The notes under the pieces are model-generated. The model ran no database searches. It was not told the origin of the DNA and saw only the letters and a list, made by a program, of their open reading frames with translations. A stretch of DNA of 5,973 bases from contig CANFHS010000149.1 of the NCBI GenBank assembly GCA_947446835.1, positions 1 through 5,973 of the forward strand, given 5' to 3'. How positions within the stretch are numbered: the first letter of the stretch is position 1; each line of letters begins with the position of its first letter. A program made the translations under genes and the position numbers. This DNA comes from Bacteriovoracaceae bacterium (lineage in GTDB: Bacteria > Bdellovibrionota > UBA1018). Below, in pieces: positions 1-5,020 of this stretch.

Positions 1-417
1 ATGTCGATTGACAAGCCGATGGTCCCGGGATCAGTGGACCCCATGCAGAACTGGATCCGTGGCTGCGAGGAGTTCAACCAGGGGCGTCCCTACGAGGCCC
101 ACCAGTTCTGGGAGGTGGGGTGGCAGGCTCTCCCGGAGCCGGAGCGCAGCCGCGTGAAGGGCCTGATCCAGGCCTGTGGAGTGCTCGTCCACCTGGGCAA
201 GGGCCGCACGGATCCGGCGCTTCGTCTGTGCCGCAAAGCCCGGGTTTTGCTGGCAACCGGCGCCGAAGCGCCTGGGTTGGAGGCCTCCATCCAGGTCCCG
301 GGGTTGTCCGTGCTTCTGGCCGAAATCGAGGCGCGACTGGAGCAAGGGGCCTCTGCCGGACAGCTGCTGGCCGAGCTCGGGCCTAGGCTCCGGGCTCTTC
401 GGGCTGTTGTCCGGTGA
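1..417 (+). CDS. DUF309 family protein
   Basis: A 138-residue protein of the DUF309 family, small mostly helical proteins of unknown biochemical function. The signature is visible in order: FNQGRPYEAHQFWE at residues 25-38, followed by a Trp at 41, and KGLIQACGVLVHLGKG at 53-68, with a helix rich in Ala, Arg and Leu after it (about 72-86). The His34/Glu38 pair and the Gln57/His64 positions are the conserved polar residues of the family. There is no signal peptide or membrane segment, so it is probably cytoplasmic. The ATG at base 1 coincides with the window edge; Met7 and Met15 are alternative starts, and an upstream extension cannot be excluded. The C-terminal half (residues 95-138) is Leu/Ala/Arg-rich and less characteristic. 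It is followed after 24 bases by an unknown gene on the same strand. Family assignment is firm; function is unknown. Confidence 0.85.
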   Translation: MSIDKPMVPGSVDPMQNWIRGCEEFNQGRPYEAHQFWEVGWQALPEPERSRVKGLIQACGVLVHLGKGRTDPALRLCRKARVLLATGAEAPGLEASIQVPGLSVLLAEIEARLEQGASAGQLLAELGPRLRALRAVVR

Positions 418-441
418 AGCTTCAGTGATAGGGGTTCGCTC

Positions 442-837
442 ATGGCAACTCTGGATCTGAGCCAAACGGGCGTCGTCGTGGAGCAGAAATCACACCCGCG
501 CCTCGAGGCCGAGCTCAAGCTCGGCTTCACGGGCGAAGCCTACGCGTCCCTGCTGGGGCAGCTGGAGCCGGTCCTGGGCGGCCGGGTCCGCGAGTTGCGC
601 GTGGAGCTGCCGTCCGGCTGGACCTTGTTCTGGAAGCTGCGCGAGGCGGAGAACCGGATTCTCGTGGCCCACCCCGAGGAGAAGCTCTGGGTGGCCACGC
701 TGGCCCTGGACGCGGAACGCGCCCCGGGCATCCACGGACAACTGGCTGGCCTGCAGCCAGGTCAGGAGCTTCGCCTGGGCTCGCTGCCCGGTTTCAGCCG
801 CGCCAGCAATCTGGACGTCATCATCTGCCGGGCCTGA
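442..837 (+). CDS. Hypothetical protein, 131 residues
   Basis: I do not recognise this protein. It has 131 residues, no signal peptide and no membrane helix. It starts with ATG preceded by AGGGG at 430-434, seven bases upstream, which supports the start. The pattern of alternating hydrophobic residues at 50-60 (RVRELRVELPSGW), 61-75 and 78-92 suggests several beta strands, preceded by a possible helix around residues 31-45. A basic Trp-containing strand (GWTLFWKLRE, 59-68) and a C-terminal stretch ending LDVIICRA are the other noticeable parts. Codon use is GC-rich with G/C at third positions like its neighbours, so it looks like a genuine coding region. It lies 24 bases after the DUF309 gene and is probably co-transcribed with it; the next gene runs towards it on the other strand. 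Confidence 0.75.
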   Translation: MATLDLSQTGVVVEQKSHPRLEAELKLGFTGEAYASLLGQLEPVLGGRVRELRVELPSGWTLFWKLREAENRILVAHPEEKLWVATLALDAERAPGIHGQLAGLQPGQELRLGSLPGFSRASNLDVIICRA

Positions 838-855
838 TTCCAGGCGGAAGCCCGG
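828..855. terminator. GC-rich dyad in the convergent gap (possible bidirectional terminator)
   Basis: CCGGGC (828-833) pairs with GCCCGG (850-855) around a 16-base loop. A competing stem, GCCTG (832-836) with CAGGC (841-845) and loop ATTC, overlaps it. The dyad sits at the convergent ends of the unknown gene and the permease gene, where a shared terminator would be expected. No T-run follows on either strand, so intrinsic termination is unproven. Confidence 0.25.
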
Positions 856-862
856 ATGAGGC

Positions 863-1951
863 TCAGGCCGTGACCTGCAGGCTGCGGTCCCGGTCCATGC
901 GCCGCTCGTAGATCGCGCGGTAGATCTGGGTGGCGATCACCTTCAGGGCGGACGCGATGGGGATCGAGATCAGCATGCCCACCAGGCCGTGGTATTGCTG
1001 TCCCACGGTGACCACCGCGATCAGCAGCAGCGGGTGGAGATTCACCAGCTGGGCGACCAGCACCGGAAAGATGTAGACGTTGTCGATCACGTTGGCGACC
1101 AGGTAGACCAGGAGCAGGGGCGCCATCAGTCCGCTCTGGCCCGGATCGAACCAGACCAGGATGACTGCCGGGATCAGGCCCAGGAACGGGCCCACGTACG
1201 GGAGGATGTTCGTGATGCCGGCCACCAGACCCAGGACCAGGGCGTAGGGGGCTCCGATGGCCCAGAGGCCCAGGGTGGTCATCAGGCCCACGAGCGACGC
1301 CTCGACCAGCTTGGCCCGCAGGTAATCCGAGATGGCCGACGAAATCTCCGAAACCACCGTGTAGGTCGGCTCGAAGAATCGGTTGGGAACCAGCTGGAAG
1401 AACCGCTTCCGGAAATGGGGCCCGTCGTTCAGGAAAAAGAAGGTCAGGATGGGCGAGATGACCAGGATGCCCACCAGGTCGCCGGCCAGGCTGGCGCCGT
1501 TCTTCACGAACCACTGGCCGGTCTCGTTGCCCCAGGCCAGCACCTTTTCGGTCATCCGGACATTGCCCAGGAAGCTCAAGCGCTCGCTCAGCGCCACCTC
1601 CAGCGTCCGCAGGCGTTCCACTGCCATTCCGAAGTACTCCGGAGCCTTGACCTTCACCGAGTCCCACTCGCGGACCAGGACGTGCACGCCCTGGGCGCCT
1701 GCCAGGGCCACCAGGGCTGCCAGGAAGGCAAAGAGCAGGACGATGGAGAGGGTCCGGTTGTATCCTCGCCGCTCCAGGGCCGCGACCGGGGGGCTCAGCA
1801 GCAGCGTCGCGACCAGCGAGATCAGCGTGGGTCCGGAAAGGGCGGGCGTTCCCAGGAAAAGGGTGGCCGCCCCGACCAGGGCCAGGACCGTGAAAAGCAG
1901 CTTCAGGAGGTCGGCCCGCAGGTACGGGTCCAGAGGCTTATTCGTTCCCAC
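863..1951 (-). CDS. AI-2E family transporter (permease)
   Basis: A 362-residue inner-membrane protein of the AI-2E transporter family (PF01594; relatives include PerM/YdiK and TqsA). Hydrophobic segments lie at about 14-34, 40-56 and 67-86. A long amphipathic stretch (about 90-150) follows, then a segment at 154-174, and a C-terminal block of segments at 215-232, 236-268, 276-300 and 305-340. The family hallmarks NILPYVGP (248-255), the Asp-Asn pair (290-291) and HP (306-307) are all present. Substrates are known for few members (autoinducer-2 export, Na+ or other ion efflux), so the substrate here is unknown. The start is GTG at 1951-1949, preceded on the minus strand by AGGA at 1963-1960 with an 8-base spacer. 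That ribosome site lies inside the upstream cyclic-nucleotide-binding gene, whose end overlaps this start by 14 bases. The cytoplasmic C-terminus is basic (YERRMDRDR). Confidence 0.93.
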   Translation of the reverse strand: MGTNKPLDPYLRADLLKLLFTVLALVGAATLFLGTPALSGPTLISLVATLLLSPPVAALERRGYNRTLSIVLLFAFLAALVALAGAQGVHVLVREWDSVKVKAPEYFGMAVERLRTLEVALSERLSFLGNVRMTEKVLAWGNETGQWFVKNGASLAGDLVGILVISPILTFFFLNDGPHFRKRFFQLVPNRFFEPTYTVVSEISSAISDYLRAKLVEASLVGLMTTLGLWAIGAPYALVLGLVAGITNILPYVGPFLGLIPAVILVWFDPGQSGLMAPLLLVYLVANVIDNVYIFPVLVAQLVNLHPLLLIAVVTVGQQYHGLVGMLISIPIASALKVIATQIYRAIYERRMDRDRSLQVTA

Positions 1952-2477
1952 CGGTCTTTTCCTGGAGCTTCTGGAGCTCGGTCAGTCGTTCGGTCGTCTC
2001 GATGAGGCGTCCGCCCAGCACTTTGGAAAGGGCCATCAGGATGCGCGCGCCCATCTCGGGTTTGCGTTCCACGATGTCCATGAGGTCTGGCTTGAAGAAC
2101 CCGATCAGCAGCGACGCCTCCGCGGCGATGACTTCTGCCGAACGCAGGTGTTCCGGATCGACCAGGGCCAGCTCGCCAAAGAAGCTGCCTGCACCCAGAT
2201 GGGTCACGACGTGGTCCTTCTTGTGGCCGCGGGCGCGGATCGTGACCTTGCCCTTGGCAATCAGGTACATCCCGATGCCGCGTTCGTCCTGCCGGAAGAC
2301 GGGCTCACCGGGCTGGTACGACCTTTCGTAAACGAACTGCGACAGGTAGCGCAGCTCGCGCCGCGTGAGACCGCTGAAAAGCGTGTTCTGGGCCAGGGTT
2401 TCCAGCAGGGGAGAACGCTTCTTCTTGCTGGGGCCGAAAAGGTCGGTGAAGAGGAGGTTGGTGCGCTCGGTGCTCAT
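1938..2477 (-). CDS. Stand-alone cyclic nucleotide-binding domain protein
   Basis: A 179-residue protein with a single CRP-type cyclic-nucleotide-binding domain. After a basic N-terminal stretch (SKKKRS, 17-22), the domain runs from about residue 28 (LAQNTLFSGLTRREL) to about 150. Typical beta-roll glycines are seen (G57, G68, G76, G95, G97). The phosphate-binding cassette is FGELAL at 100-105 with the conserved Arg-Ser-Ala at 113-115, so ligand binding looks intact. A helical tail (about 139-175) follows. There is no helix-turn-helix domain, so unlike CRP/FNR it is unlikely to bind DNA; it may sense cAMP or cGMP and act through protein contact. The open frame extends upstream to 2633, but that part runs over the divergent gene; ATG at 2477-2475 is chosen because it precedes the family-like sequence. 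No clear Shine-Dalgarno precedes it. Its stop overlaps the start of the permease gene by 14 bases, suggesting a joint function. Confidence 0.9.
   Translation of the reverse strand: MSTERTNLLFTDLFGPSKKKRSPLLETLAQNTLFSGLTRRELRYLSQFVYERSYQPGEPVFRQDERGIGMYLIAKGKVTIRARGHKKDHVVTHLGAGSFFGELALVDPEHLRSAEVIAAEASLLIGFFKPDLMDIVERKPEMGARILMALSKVLGGRLIETTERLTELQKLQEKTGGNE
1960..1963 (-). promoter_or_regulatory. Ribosome binding site of the AI-2E permease gene
   Basis: AGGA on the minus strand, eight bases before the GTG start at 1951-1949 and inside the last codons of the upstream gene. It fixes the start of the permease and supports translational coupling. Confidence 0.6.
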
Positions 2478-2502
2478 GAAGGCATGTCGGTTCGTTTCGT
2501 TG

Positions 2503-2508
2503 TATTCT
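2503..2508 (+). promoter_or_regulatory. Possible -10 element for the receiver-domain gene
   Basis: TATTCT matches four of six bases of TATAAT, including the key first, second and last positions. A start site seven to eight bases downstream would fall at the ATG (2516), implying a leaderless message. No good -35 hexamer is seen at the usual spacing, so the call is tentative. Confidence 0.25.
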
Positions 2509-2515
2509 TGATGCC

Positions 2516-2881
2516 ATGACCACCTTGGGCATCGTCGAAGATGTGGCAGAAATGAGAAGTCTCCTGAGGACTTGTCTCGGGGCGCAGGGTGAGCTGCGGG
2601 TCCTCTGGGACGCCGGGAGCGTGCCCGAGGCACGGCTGGAGCTCGGGCGTCGGAGGCCGGACTGGGTCCTGCTGGACGAGATCCTTCCGGGCATCAGCGG
2701 CCTCGATTTTCTGCCCGAGCTGGCCGCCCAGGAGGTCCCGGTCATCCTGTTGACCGGGGTGCAGCGCGAGGCCCCGTTGCCCCCTGGGGCCCGGGCCCGT
2801 TTGCTGAAACCAGGGGCGGACGGACGGGACCGGGATCGGACCCGTTTCGTCGATGAGCTGATCCGAATGATCAGGGCTTGA
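2516..2881 (+). CDS. Single-domain response regulator (receiver domain)
   Basis: A 121-residue CheY-like receiver domain with no output domain. The conserved phosphorylation site is complete: acidic pair Glu8-Asp9, phospho-acceptor Asp54 in VLLDEILPGISGLDFL, Thr80 in VILLTG and Lys98 followed by Pro99. It would accept phosphate from a histidine kinase, none of which is encoded in the window, and signal by protein-protein contact in the cytoplasm. The loop between Thr80 and Lys98 is Pro/Arg-rich (QREAPLPPGARAR) and the segment after Lys98 is charged (DGRDRDR). The ATG at 2516 is the only usable start: an in-frame stop lies at 2477-2479 and the domain begins at once. The 16 bases before it contain no Shine-Dalgarno. 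It diverges from the cyclic-nucleotide-binding gene with 38 bases between, so promoters must overlap or lie within the coding regions. Confidence 0.88.
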   Translation: MTTLGIVEDVAEMRSLLRTCLGAQGELRVLWDAGSVPEARLELGRRRPDWVLLDEILPGISGLDFLPELAAQEVPVILLTGVQREAPLPPGARARLLKPGADGRDRDRTRFVDELIRMIRA

Positions 2882-2956
2882 CGGTCGGTCGACGAATTGC
2901 TAACCGTTCCGCTACTTTTCCGACTTGTCTGATTTGAAAGGAATTCGATCCAATTT

Positions 2957-3202
2957 ATGGCCGTTCATATTCGTCTGTCGCGCCAAGGCGCCAAGAAAAG
3001 CCCCCAGTACCTCATCGTCGCCGTGAACAGCGAGTCCAAGCGCGACGGCTCCTACCTGGCCAAGCTCGGGCACTACTTCCCGAAAGCCAAGGAAGCCAAA
3101 GACAAAGTGCAGATGAACGTCGAAGCCGTGAAAGCCTGGCAGGCCAAAGGCGCCCAGCTCTCACAAACGGTTGGACAACTCCTCAAAACCCTTTCAAAAT
3201 AA
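2957..3202 (+). CDS. rpsP: 30S ribosomal protein S16
   Basis: An 81-residue S16, the usual length, a structural protein of the 30S subunit needed for its assembly. The N-terminal signature AVHIRLSRQGAKKSPQY (2-18) and the strand LIVAVNSESKRDGSYLAKLG (19-38) match the family, as does the C-terminal part where the family has a W-x-x-x-G-A motif (WQAKGAQLS, 61-69) followed by the helix TVGQLLKTL. ATG at 2957 is preceded by AAAGGAA; its AAGGA core (2938-2942) is 14 bases away, somewhat far. It is the first gene of a + strand translation operon that continues with khpA, trmD, an RNA methyltransferase, rplS and rnhB. Ffh, a frequent upstream neighbour of rpsP, is not there. Its codons, and those of khpA, are less GC-rich than those of the genes upstream. 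Confidence 0.97.
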   Translation: MAVHIRLSRQGAKKSPQYLIVAVNSESKRDGSYLAKLGHYFPKAKEAKDKVQMNVEAVKAWQAKGAQLSQTVGQLLKTLSK

Positions 3203-3273
3203 GGACATCTTCCGCGTCCGATTCGGAAAAGTCGGCGTGATCGATCGTTGTCCGTCATGGACTGCTTCCAAGG

Positions 3274-3280
3274 AAGGAGA
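3274..3280 (+). promoter_or_regulatory. Strong ribosome binding site of khpA
   Basis: AAGGAGA, six bases before the ATG at 3287. It decides the khpA start against an in-frame ATG at 3248 that would add 13 unrelated residues. It is the best Shine-Dalgarno sequence in the window. Confidence 0.75.
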
Positions 3281-3286
3281 TCGAAG

Positions 3287-3565
3287 ATGTCAGATTCTGA
3301 AGGCTGGTCGGGTGGGAAGAAGCCGTTAGGTGAGCTCGCCAAGCTCATCGAAATGATGGCTCGGGCATTGGTCGATCTGCCAGATCAGGTGGAAGTCGCC
3401 GAAATCGAAGGCGAAAACACCACCGTGATCGAGCTCAAGGTGGCCAAGGTCGATTTGGGCAAGATGATTGGAAAGCAAGGTCGTACCGCACGTGCCGTCC
3501 GAACCGTCCTCAATGGCGCCTCGACGAAACTCCGCAAGCGGACCGTCCTCGAAATCGTCGAGTAA
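3287..3565 (+). CDS. khpA: KH-domain RNA-binding protein KhpA
   Basis: A 92-residue single type II KH-domain protein (KhpA, also called YlqC). KhpA binds RNA in the cytoplasm and in Firmicutes pairs with KhpB (Jag/EloR) to influence cell division and envelope genes; the role here is inferred. The first 13 residues (Gly/Ser-rich) are variable. The family part starts at LGELAKLIEMMARALVD (14-30), continues with strands DQVEVAEI and TTVIELKVA, and has the RNA-contacting loop IGKQGRTARAVR at 61-72 containing GKQG (62-65). It ends in the typical KLRKRTVLEIVE (81-92). The ATG at 3287 is chosen because of the AAGGAGA site before it. It follows rpsP after 84 bases. Its 3' end overlaps the ATG-started reading of trmD by 53 bases; rimM, often found directly downstream, is missing. 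Confidence 0.94.
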   Translation: MSDSEGWSGGKKPLGELAKLIEMMARALVDLPDQVEVAEIEGENTTVIELKVAKVDLGKMIGKQGRTARAVRTVLNGASTKLRKRTVLEIVE

Positions 3566-4292
3566 GGCGGGAAACCGTCCTTACCTGCAGTTCGAATTTC
3601 TGACCCTCTTCCCGGAGATGTTTCCCGGCATTCTCCAGTCCAGCTTGTTGGGCAAGGCCCAGGAGGCCGGCCGGGTGGCCTTTCGGACCACCCAGATTCG
3701 CGACTTCGCGACCGACCGCCACCGGACGGTCGATGACACGCCGTATGGAGGAGGCGAAGGCATGCTGCTCAAGGCGGACGTCCTTTACTCCGCCTGGAAA
3801 AGTGTCCTTCCGCGTCGCTCTAAAAATGCCATCACCCTGCTGACTTCACCGCAGGGGCGTCCTTTGACCCAGGAGTGGGCCAAGGAGCTCAAAAAGTTCA
3901 AAAAAATCGTGGTCATCTGCGGCCACTATGAAGGCGTGGATGAGCGTTTCATCGAGGAATGCGTCGACCAGGAATTCTCGATCGGCGACTACGTCCTGAC
4001 CGGCGGTGAGCTTCCCGCCCTGGTTCTGGCCGACGCCGTGACGCGGCTCTTGCCCGGGGTGGTCGGAAACGAGCGCTCCCTGACCCAGGACAGCCTCGAG
4101 GAGGGACTCCTCAAGTACCCGCAGTATACCCGGCCCCGCGAGTGGCAGGGACGCGAGGTGCCCGAGGTCCTGCTGAGCGGGAACCACGGCAAGATCGAAG
4201 CCTGGCGTCGCGCCCAGCGCGAAGAACGCACCGCCCGGAAGCGGCCGGATCTCTGGAGCCGGCTACGGCCCACCCCCCGGAAAGACCGCTAA
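3513..4292 (+). CDS. trmD: tRNA (guanine37-N1)-methyltransferase TrmD
   Basis: TrmD transfers a methyl group from S-adenosylmethionine to N1 of G37 next to the anticodon, preventing +1 frameshifting. It is a dimeric trefoil-knot (SPOUT) enzyme. All hallmarks are present (numbering from the ATG at 3513): LTLFPEMF (30-37), RDF (63-65), HRTVDDTPYGGGEGML (70-85), SPQGR (112-116), CGHYEGVDER (136-145), SIGDYVLTGGELPA (156-169), catalytic Asp193 in TQDSLEEGLL, QYTRP (204-208) and VLLSGNH (219-225). The start is problematic. ATG 3513 gives 259 residues but its first 24 are a Ser/Arg/Lys-rich stretch lying mostly inside khpA, without a ribosome site. A CTG at 3585 aligns exactly with the usual initiator (LQFEFLTLFPEMF against family M-K/R-F-D-x-L-T-L-F-P-E), gives 235 residues and has GGCGGGA (3566-3572) twelve bases before it. 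I list the ATG start as the conventional one, but CTG may be the real one. Confidence 0.93.
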   Translation: MAPRRNSASGPSSKSSSKAGNRPYLQFEFLTLFPEMFPGILQSSLLGKAQEAGRVAFRTTQIRDFATDRHRTVDDTPYGGGEGMLLKADVLYSAWKSVLPRRSKNAITLLTSPQGRPLTQEWAKELKKFKKIVVICGHYEGVDERFIEECVDQEFSIGDYVLTGGELPALVLADAVTRLLPGVVGNERSLTQDSLEEGLLKYPQYTRPREWQGREVPEVLLSGNHGKIEAWRRAQREERTARKRPDLWSRLRPTPRKDR

Positions 4293-4347
4293 AGTCGGGT
4301 TTCAGGGCTTGCTCCGGCCTCCTGCCGATGCTAAGTCCCTTTGTCTC

Positions 4348-4923
4348 GTGTCTGCACCGGTTTACATGGCTCTTTTGCATTATCCGATGACGAATCGGAA
4401 GGGGGAGCCGATCACCACGGCGGTCACCAACCTCGATATCCATGATATCGCCCGGTCGGCCCGCACTTTCGGAATGAAGAAATACTTCATCCTCACTCCG
4501 ATCGACATGCAGCACGAGTTGGTTGGCCGGATTCTCCGCCATTGGCGCAGCCCCGAATCCCAAGCCTACCATCCGGACCGGGTTGAGGCGCTTTCCCTGG
4601 TTCATCTCGTGCACTCCTTCGACGAGATCAAAAGCACCATCCAGGCCGAGCAAGGCGAGGAACCTGAAGTGGTCCTCACGGATGCCCGGTCTGCTCCGAA
4701 TTCCGTCAGCTACGCCGATTATCGGCGCGAGTTGTCGGACCCCGGACGGAAAAAACCGGCACTCGTCGTGTTCGGTACCGGCTGGGGGATTTCGGAGGCC
4801 TTCTATCCCGAGGTACACCGGAGACTGGTCCCGGTGTACGGGCCTGAAGGCGAAGAGGGGTACAACCACCTCTCGGTCCGTTCGGCGGTCGCGATCATTC
4901 TCGACCGTCTGCTCGGAAAATAA
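4348..4923 (+). CDS. Putative SPOUT-type RNA methyltransferase (PF09936)
   Basis: A 191-residue protein that I recognise as the PF09936 family, annotated as SAM-dependent RNA methyltransferase and often encoded beside trmD; the RNA substrate is not established. Family motifs are visible: MALLHYPMTNRKGE (7-20), ITTAVTNLDIHDIARSARTFG (22-42), RILRHW (61-66), the glycine-rich cofactor-binding loop VFGTGWGISE (141-150), and the knot-forming end YNHLSVRSAVAIILDRLLG (172-190). The GTG at 4348 is chosen because MSAPVYMALLHYP begins as relatives do; a TTG at 4309 would add 13 unlikely residues and ATG at 4366 would cut the first strand. No convincing Shine-Dalgarno precedes any of them. It lies 55 bases after trmD and 97 before rplS, so it probably belongs to the ribosome/tRNA modification operon. 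A 9-bp inverted repeat lies in its 3' part. Confidence 0.88.
   Translation: MSAPVYMALLHYPMTNRKGEPITTAVTNLDIHDIARSARTFGMKKYFILTPIDMQHELVGRILRHWRSPESQAYHPDRVEALSLVHLVHSFDEIKSTIQAEQGEEPEVVLTDARSAPNSVSYADYRRELSDPGRKKPALVVFGTGWGISEAFYPEVHRRLVPVYGPEGEEGYNHLSVRSAVAIILDRLLGK
4813..4839 (+). repeat. Perfect 9-bp inverted repeat inside the PF09936 gene
   Basis: GTACACCGG (4813-4821) and CCGGTGTAC (4831-4839) are exact reverse complements separated by nine bases. The transcript can form a 9-bp hairpin about 85 bases before the stop codon. No T-run follows, so it is not a classical terminator; function unknown. Confidence 0.6.
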
Positions 4924-4927
4924 CCGG

Positions 4928-4951
4928 CCGGGGTTTCTTCGGAAAACCCGG
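4928..4951 (+). promoter_or_regulatory. Hairpin with cUUCGg tetraloop ahead of rplS
   Basis: Five bases after the stop of the methyltransferase gene begins a stem of ten positions: CCGGG/CCCGG outer (4928-4932 with 4947-4951), one G.A mismatch (4933/4946), and TTTC/GAAA inner (4934-4937 with 4942-4945), closed by the loop TTCG. The C(UUCG)G cap is an exceptionally stable RNA tetraloop. No T-run follows, so it fits an mRNA-stability, processing or regulatory element in the rplS leader better than an intrinsic terminator. Confidence 0.55.
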
Positions 4952-5020
4952 TGTCATCCAAGACCAGATGTTCCAACGTGTCGTTCCTCCGGGAGCGACT
5001 CCAATCAGGAATCAGCAGAC

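Noticed and set aside
989..2005. Long + strand open frame of 338 codons opposite the AI-2E permease
   Set aside because: Its product is a low-complexity Gln/Asp/His/Arg-rich string without any fold signature, and the minus strand encodes a clear family member. It is a GC-rich shadow frame.
2478..2633. N-terminal extension of the CNBD protein to 231 residues
   Set aside because: It runs opposite the start of the receiver-domain gene and is Arg/Pro-rich without homology; the ATG at 2477 starts the plausible protein.
2770..2800. Cluster of G/C-run palindromes in the receiver-domain gene
   Set aside because: Low-complexity GC runs encoding a Pro/Ala/Arg loop; several alternative pairings, none outstanding, and the reading frame is intact.
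2882..2956. Promoter for the rpsP operon
   Set aside because: A promoter is expected here, but I could not find a -35/-10 pair with acceptable spacing (TTGCTA and TACTTT are only ten bases apart), so none is listed.
3203..3286. Possible terminator or regulatory hairpin between rpsP and khpA
   Set aside because: Only short stems of about five pairs (such as TTCCG/CGGAA) and no T-run; nothing beyond the khpA ribosome site can be supported.
4434..4450. Inverted repeat CGATATC-CAT-GATATCG
   Set aside because: It is explained by the conserved family motif LDIHDIA, whose repeated Asp-Ile codons create the symmetry.
4111..4869. Minus strand open frame of 252 codons across trmD and the methyltransferase gene
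   Set aside because: Both + strand genes are recognised by conserved motifs; this frame spans two genes and shows no family features.
4523..5020. Upstream extension of the rplS frame giving a 321-residue protein
   Set aside because: The extra part overlaps the methyltransferase gene out of frame and is Ser/Arg/Pro-rich noise; the ATG at 5021 with AGGA upstream gives a normal L19 start.
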